Made by a program: the position numbers and the translations under genes. This document shows positions 52,601-61,600 of a stretch of DNA of 64,000 bases, one piece after another. The DNA comes from Hemicentrotus pulcherrimus (lineage: Eukaryota > Echinodermata > Echinoidea > Camarodonta > Strongylocentrotidae), in contig BEXV01000053.1 in assembly GCA_003118195.1 (NCBI GenBank), positions 247,608 to 311,607 on the forward strand. Direction: 5' to 3'. A model generated the notes under the pieces. The model was not told where the DNA came from and made no database searches. It saw only the letters and a program-made list of their open reading frames with translations. The stretch's first letter is position 1, and every line of letters starts with the position of its first letter.

Positions 52601-55600
52601 AACTTAGACTGTGTTGTGGCATCAACATCAAGATTTTGAATTTTTAGCATATTTTCAAAATTGTTTGTTCAAATTCCATGAAACTCGTACCCAAGGGTTA
52701 TCAAGTATCACAAATCATATGACACAAATTCCAGGTCACAAGGTCAAAGGTCAGTAGACTAGGATTATGTTTTCGTAACTTAATGGGAGAATTAATAACT
52801 TTTTGGGGGCCTGCTAATGGGCCACTCTGCCTATAAGTAATGTTCCAAGTTCCAACCTCAATTTTTCATCATATCAAATTGCGTATTGCAGGCGAGACCG
52901 CCGAGAGCGTTTCCCTTGTTAGTTCTTTTGTCACTCCTTCTACTTAAACTACATACACTACAACTGCTTCTAAATTGATGGAACACCTAACGTACTACAT
53001 TTGTTTTGTAGTAATATATAATATTTTCCCTTTAAAGAGAAGGTTGAGTTCTAGGAAGAGGTGAAAAACAATTTGGTGAACTTTATCATTTGTTATTATG
53101 CAAGTGTAGAAGAACATCAGATAAGACATGTTCCTTGAGAAGCATGGCTCTTCAAATGCCTTCATATTCCAAATATATCATGTTCATCATAAAACTAGGG
53201 GGTGGGGTAGGTTTTTTACGACATGTGTTTGTGTAGTTCCATATACATCTTTCTGTGTACAGTGTTTGTATTTTTACCAAGACTTGGCCAAATTTTTTAT
53301 CCTTTTGATGATTCCAGAACCTTGCAATACACACAAATTCTTAAATGTTAGATGATCAACCTTTTCTGGTCGATTCCACACCGTTTCTTTCACAATGCAA
53401 TCGCATGACCAGAACTCAACTTATCTTAAGTGTATGAAACTTCCATGATAATCCCACAACTAGCACTGTCCTTTTTGTAGTGATACAATGTATCCACTGT
53501 AGTTTTAGTCAGCTATATTTGTATTTATTTATTGCATTACTTTGAAATTGATAAGTTTCTACAAAGATAAATTCTGAGATATTGCAGAAAATACCATTGT
53601 CAGTAATATGTGTTATATGTATATGTCTTGTTTTAAAAGTTAGGTATTAATATGCCACATCCCTTCATATGGGCAATTCTGTCTTGACTATATCCATGAA
53701 GTCTGAAAGAACAAAATAAGCAAAATAGATAGATTTATATTTAAAAAAGTTTGTTTAAAGGAACATAGTCAGAGGCCTTGATGCGTGCCAACATGAGATA
53801 AGCCGTAGACTCGTCTAATGACTTACAAACTCGGAGACTTATCCCCTCCCTCTTAATATGATAATCTAGGTCAGGGCATGAGTGAGGAAGATATGAGATC
53901 TTATGTGACTCAAACTCAAATTAGAGTCTACATTTATAATATCTCTCACATATGGGAGGGGAACATGTTAGTGAAGGCTAGGGGAAGATTTGAAGCAGGT
54001 TTGGATATAGATACTGAGATAGAGGTACCTCTTTGTCATCTTAACCATCATGCAGGTAATATCTTGTATTATGTCGAGAATGATTGTGTTTTGGTTGAGT
54101 GCACTTTTTGTGAGCTAAATGTCTCATTTTTGTTTGTGACTGAATACATTATATTTTATTATGTATGATTCTTTGTTTAATGTAAGGAAAGTAATATGTA
54201 AAAGTGGTTATTGGAATAGAGGATGTAGTAGTATTTGAGAAAATAATATTGGTAGCAAGGGTTGATGAAATAGTATTTATACTATATACTTTTTGCCTAG
54301 AGTTGGAAGAGACAACTGTTTTTAAATACACCCTTCTGACCCTTACCATGCTGTCTGCTAAGAGCCAGAAAGATGTTAACACTATGTACACAAAATATGA
54401 ATAGTAATGAAACAGCCGTCTATTCCGGTTCATGTCATGGGAGAAAATGATAAATACATGTACATGTACTTGATCAAATTAAAGTGTATGGTAAATTCTG
54501 TGTGAAATTGTGGTGAAAAAAATATGATATGAATTACCACATTCCTTGAAATTAACCTTAAATTGGAAAATTTGTCCTTCATTTTATTTCTTATCATAGA
54601 CCATGAGGAAGATGAGTAGCAAGGAAATCAAACGCCAAGATGTCATCTTTGGTAAGTCAAACCTAGACCCTCCCCACCCCTTCTCTGACCATCTGTTGCA
54701 CAATTGTAGGAATCTACTGAAATCATCCAGGCATTATTACTTCAAATACCACTGTTGAGCCTACCGCAACTCATGGTGTTTCTAGACCAGAGTCTTCTTG
54801 TGCTGAACTGACAGTATGAAATGCCTATAATGAGTATTTAACCAACAGAATCAGTAAAGTGTGACATAGACTTTTGTGAGGGACACAAATACAGCCAAAC
54901 CAAAACACAGCCAGAGAAACTAAATGTAGCTCACAAAAATCTTGTTTTTCATAGCAGACGTATATATCTTTTTCAAATTTCACTCATTTGATATGGATTG
55001 TAAACTCCCTAAGGTCAGACTTTGAAATCAAATACTACATAGAACACTTGGCTGCTGTAATTTGTACTACCGTATGATTAAAGGGATAGTGAGTTCTGTT
55101 GCAGAGGGAGCTACACAAAAAAAAAATTGTGAGATAATGAAAAAATGAGTTTCAAATTTGAAATAACATACAATTAAAATGACAATATCATCTTTGTTTG
55201 ATCAAAATCAGTTCCGAGACGGCTGAGATATCCATCACTATAACGATTTCTAATACTTGTGTACCATCGCAAATATTCTTTAATTTGAAAAAGCTGTTGA
55301 AAAAACAAAATAGCGCCTTTAACATTATATTTCAGCCTATGCCAGTGTTGGCTTTGTTGTTGGCTTTTTCGCGTTAGTTACCCTACGCACAACTAGCCGG
55401 CCCATGTATTTTTATTTTTATTAATTAATTAATTAACGGTCACCATATTTTTTTGAAAGTAGAGCTGAATTGGTATGGTCGTATTAGCTAAATTTCACAC
55501 ATTTTGGGGTCTAAAATTACCTTCATAGCAATTTTAGGTCCTAAAAGGGCATTAGAAATATATAGAATAAGAGCAATAAACATGCACTTTGAAGGCATTT

Positions 55601-58600
55601 GCGGTCTGAAAACAGAACTCAACTATCCCTTTAACTTCACTCGTTGAACTCTGAGAGTTCCCTTCACAAAAAAGTATTTTCATTCTACATTGTCAGTGCC
55701 TGTAGCCAAACTTTGACAATTTTGTTGTTGAGAATTGTACAATGCATAATGCACAGTTTGTTAGCAATTTTACTGTGCAACTGTGCATTTGTTACCCCAC
55801 TACTTATCACTATTATGTTATGAGGCAAACATGTTTTTAAACTACTTGTGAATGTACAGGCCAATAGATTAAAAAACGTTTTAGATTTTTGTACAGATTT
55901 CTAGTCCAACAAAAACACTTCTTAGTTTGCAAACTAAATCAATGAATTTGTCTGGAGGATCAAAGAAAGCATGTATTTTATTGGCTGTGTTGTAACCTAC
56001 ATGAGATTGTTCCCAATCTTCTAGAACAATAATATTTCATTTTATTCTTACATATTACAAAAATCAAAACATTGGTACTGTTTGTGGTAGCACACAAAAA
56101 ATCTTGCTATTCATTCTTCCTTTGATGGGTGTGATCATTTTCTTTATTTGATTGCTTTTGATTTAACCACAATTGAGCCTAATTTATAAAGATATTTCTA
56201 TTTGCCATTTCATGCCACCATAATTTGCAGAGTATTTTTGTTTTGTCAAATCACATCAACTTATTTATTTTTCTTTTGAATATTAAGTAGCGGCCTTATT
56301 GATAAGTTACCATTTGAATTGAATTGCCAAGTTTAATTACTTTCCCTTTGAAAAAAATCGTACATATTTAAACGCTTTTCCATTCCCCCACATAAACGTA
56401 TTTATTAGACCATTGGGATTTTACAGCCCTGCGTATGTGACCCCACAAGGTCATGACAAGGTCAAACAAAAGCTAGCATTTCAGCTACTCAGTTTTCAGC
56501 ATTGACAAAGAACATGATTTTACTCTTGAAATCTGATATATGTTATTTTATGGACTTTTATGAGGAGAAAATAGTGATTGATTAACTTACCTCCCACTTA
56601 TAGCTTGTTGGTGCACCTACTCATATTTTAGTTTTGTCAGAAATAGACAGAAATGTTAATGTCATGAAGGAATTATATATGTCCATTTGACAAACTCATA
56701 TATTTTAGTCATTTTTTTCTGAAAGGGACATATTTCTTGTCACCCTTTGCATTAGTGCGCTTCTTATTTTCAATACATTCCAGTTGTGTTTCAATACTTT
56801 GGAGTAATTTATCATAACCTTTTTGTTATTAATGTCTGTAAAAAAATGTGTATCTCTTTCACTTTCAGTCACTTGGCATTCATGCTCCTTTCAGTTGATC
56901 AAAAGCTGCTTAATATAAATCTACTTTTCCTTATTTTTCAGCATAGAATAAGGGTTAAATCTTTTTTGCTTTTTATATACCGATATGTAATTTAAGTAAG
57001 TTTACAAATGAATTGGTACAACATAGCCTACAGGTACCTATTGCCTGGATGTATAAAGTGTGGGGACCGGGAGACAGCAGTATTATACAGTACTTGTAGA
57101 AACATTTCTAGAACTTTTCAGTTGATAGTGTATATATCTCTTACTCCTTTGAAACAGAATTCATCAAGACAGAGAAACATCATCTAAGAACGCTGAAGAT
57201 CATGCAGAAGGTTTGTTGAAAATGTTAATGTTTATCATATATTTATAAATTTCAAAAGAGCAATTAGAGGTTCCTGTTCATGTAGTGCCATTAGATTATA
57301 TGCATTCAAATTTAAAGCATTGATCGCCAGAGGACCATAATAAGAAGCGTGACCCATAATGATAGGATGAAATTTAATTGTATGAAACGTAAACCAAATT
57401 TAATCATTATCATTTAAATTTTCTATGGTTCAGGTTTTTGCAGAAAGTGTCAAAGAAACTATTGTCAAGAAGGCATGCATAAGATTACAAGCAATAATGG
57501 AAAGGTCTTTTTTTTAATTGATGTATACACATAGCCTTGTTTTTATTCCGGTACCATAAGTTTTGAGTATTGAGTGTAGGCATTTCTCTGAGATGTATAT
57601 CTCTCTCTCTCTCTATCTCTTCAGATCTTCAGCTATGGAATGCAGAACGAGCTCCACATGGATCATGGCCTCATCAAGAAGGTATTCCCCATGCTAGACG
57701 AGATCGTCGACATCGCTTCCAAATTCTATGACAAGCTCCAGAAGAGACAGAAGGAAGCTGAGGTCATTGAGAGAATAGGTGATATCCTAGTCGATCAGGT
57801 CAGTCAGATAACCATCACAAAAATATTTGTTTCCTGTTCAAATTGACAATATTAAGTATGTTTTGCTCACAAAAAGTTGTTCACATAATGTTTTTTTTTA
57901 AGTAATACGTTTAATATCTATTTACTAATCTGTGTTTTTTCTTGCGGAAATGTAATTTGATTCTGTGATTCTTCCAATAAAATATTGTTAATCTAAATTG
58001 ATTGTTTGTGAATTGATATATAATGTAGCAAATTCATTGCCAACTTTTATATGAATATGCATTCATTACTGAGCTGCCAATTTAATACTTCGTCACTTGC
58101 TATACTATTGGATTAATACCTTTGTATACCATGTAACATTCATCATGGTATAATGTAGTTTCAGCAGACTTCAAATTGATGTAAACATTTATTGTTCCTC
58201 ATTTGAATTTTCAGCAATATATGGCAGTGCATTCCACACATTAGGGAGAGGCTTGTCATTGTAAACCTTATTTCATTCAGGAAACTATGAATACTCAAGT
58301 TATGTTTGTGATGAATAGCTGACACGAGAGTGAACTTCCGCCTAACAAGCGAGGAATGCCATGCTTAGCTGAAGAAGACATGATACTTTATATTTATCCT
58401 CTAAAACCCCGCATGGAATGAGTTGATTCTATATATAGCCCTCATGAAAATCTCCCTCATGAAAATCTCCCTGTAAAATGTGTTCTGACTAAATGCAATA
58501 TTCAGTCACATGTGATAATGTGGAATGCTACGTCCTCCCTCAGACGATTCACTGTAATACATTACAATATTTAGTGTATAAAAGTAGAAAACTGGTCATC

Positions 58601-61600
58601 GCCTCAAAATTGATATACATGTACGGACTCACCAAGTACAATTTTCAGCCCCTAAACTGTAATTATTGGGTAGTATTACTTATTTTTAACTACCAATTAC
58701 AGATTTCTGCAAGTTTTAATAAATGTTTGATTGGTTTGCTTTGGTTTTATTTTCTGTATGAAAAAAACATATATGTATGTATATATATATATATATATGC
58801 ATAATTTGTATAAACATGACAAATAATTATAATTAAAAATAATACAGACAGACCCATTAATTCAATGGCTCTGTTCCTCCGTTCTTGTAATTGATTATGA
58901 TAGGTATTACATAGTTGAGTAGAAGGGGCTGATTATATAGTTTGTCTTGACTTACCGGTACATACTATTTTTCTTCATCTTTAGTTTGATGGTGAGAATG
59001 GTGACAGGATGAAGATGGCTTATGGATGTCTGTGTAGTCAACAGAATGAAGCTAAAGCAGTCTATAAAGACCTTACCAAGACAGACAAGAGGTTTCAAGC
59101 ATTCATCAAGGTAGCAACAATTCTACAAATACATTTCATTCTGCCGCTCTTTCCCTTTTGGCTTTGCTTCTGTTTGTTTGTATGCTCTTTTGCTCTTTTG
59201 CTCTCCCTCCCTCTCTCTCTCTCCCTCCCTCCCTTTATCTATCTCTCTCTCTCTCTGTCCTTTTCTCTTTCTATTTCTCTCTCTCTCTCTCTTTCTATCG
59301 CTATCTCCTCCCTCCCTCCCCTCCCTCCCCCTTTTCTATTCTTAGTCTTTGCCTATAATATGTCTATATTGTCTTTAATTTTCATTCTCTTTTCAATGAT
59401 CTCTATGTATAGTTTTATTTTAGATAATACTATTTAGTTTTCTTATGTTTAGTATTATTTTTTTTTAAAAATTTGTTGATAATTTGTTAAAGAAATTCTC
59501 ACATTACATTGGTGTAGGAAAATATGCTTTATCCATTTTTATTTTTGGAGTGGAATCCAAGAAGGTATCTAACAGCTTATCTTGAAACTTTCAAATCTGA
59601 ATTGCTTCTTATAAGTTGTTCAGCAATAACTCATCTGTGTACTTATGTTTTTATTTTGTTTGTTGTCACCAGAAATGCAGCACCAATGCACTATGCAGAA
59701 GATGGACGATACCTGAATGCATCTTGAGTGTGAGCTCCAGACTTACCAAGTATCAGCTTCTTATAGAGGCTATCATGAAACCAACCAAAGGTGAGCATTA
59801 TTCATAGGTATTTTATACAATCTTATGAAATCAGGGGTTGGTTCACAAAGATGCTAAGTCAAACTTAATTCTAAGTTGGACTTAAGCATTATGAAGAGCC
59901 CTTATTAGCCCTAAAATAAAATATATTCAAAAGCAAAAATTCAAGTATTTTAGACTTTTCATGAATTCCACATCAAGAGCATGAAATCTCCTTGAATATG
60001 AATGAATTGAATCAACATTGTATGCCTTTTAAAATAACTTTAACAAAATATATTTAAAGATGCTAACGGCTTTCCATAATTGTTAAGTCCAACTTAGAGA
60101 TAAGTTCAACTTAGGATCTTTGTGAAACACCCCCCAGAAGAAGAAAAAAAATGTTGTGTCTAAGGGCATAGAATGAAAAATTTTGTAATAGATAATTGAT
60201 TGATTCTACGAGGAACACATTATGAAATTATTGTGAAAAATGTATATGAAGGAATGAGTCTTTCATATTTAGGGCAGTTCTGTGTAAAGGAAAAAAAACC
60301 CAGAGGGCAGCCCTGGGGAGTTAAACATGTAGAATACCAAACTAGTCAGAACAGCTCTTTAAATTCTCCTCTCAGGTCCTGACAGCTAGGTCCTGCAATG
60401 CTCATGATACAGTGGATTCAATTGTAAATTATTCTTGAATATATAACATCGTGAAATTTATATTCTCCATCTTCCTTTCTATGCTTTCCCTTTACAGCAA
60501 TCAAATCCACAGACAAAATAGAAACACAAGACCTTACGAGAGCACTGGACTTGGTCAAGGTAAGTCTACATCTTGCAAAGTAGTAGTTTTGTGTGTATTA
60601 TTGATTTAGAATTATTATTCTTGAATATCTTCTTCTCTTTATTAGATTTCGTATTTTGTCATGTAACTATAGATATGATTAAATTTGTTGTTCCTAGGTC
60701 AATTGAAATATGGAAAGGATGCTTTGTTCCTTAAAAAACAAAGTCTTTCCATTTGTGTATGGTGGTGTGACCAAAGTTCACTATCTCAAAAAAAAATCAG
60801 TAAGATTTTGAAGATTTTATATCACTAATGAAAAGAGGAACATAAAATTACCCAGACATGAAATTTTCTTTGGAATTGGGTATGAAATTGTGAAAATATT
60901 CACAAAAGATCAGCAAATTTTGCAGTAATTTGCATCGTTCAGAAAAATTATCAACTTACCGATAAGGGTCTAAAAATCTTCAATATGAGAGCAGATTTCC
61001 TCAAAATTATAAACAAAAAGTGGTACCAACTGATTGTATGACATCTTGCCTTGCAAATTATGATATAACCTTATTTTTGATGGATCGCTTTTTTGATAAA
61101 TCAACTGTAAACCCCTGTGCGTGAAGTAAGGTTTTTATGACTTTTTTTTTAGCTACAGCGCGCACGCACAAAATCCTTTGACAATAAATTTTCTAGTTGA
61201 GCCAATATGTGGTAAAAAACTTTGCCATCCATTTGGTAATAATTGAAATAAATACATTTGTGTAGAATATGAGAAACCATAGATCCAATATCACATTTTG
61301 TAATATATTCTAAAATGTTTGCGATCTTTGGTCACCCCTTCATGGAAAGTATGTATGTCTTTTACTTTCATTTGATATACTTCCATTTCATTTGATACAG
61401 GAAGGAGGGAAAGGGTACTTAATTATGAACAATGATTCAATCCATTTGTGTTAGATTATAGCTGAAGTTTTTATAATGAAGTTTTAAAATAATTCTTTGT
61501 AAACTATCCCTTTGCAATGTATTGATGTATTCTCATTTCTGATCTGTAGACAATATGTCATGATGTGAACATGCAAGTACAGGAAAGAGAACGATGGCAA

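Larger units (their letters stand above)
51833..54599. other. Intron 14 with clustered AGGTCA repeats and transposons
   Basis: Holds six AGGTCA direct repeats (see separate entry), an interspersed repeat (52132-52920), a TTAA element (53032-53429) and a reverse hairpin copy (54328-54385). The frames at 53878 and 54204 are unsupported. Confidence 0.7.
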
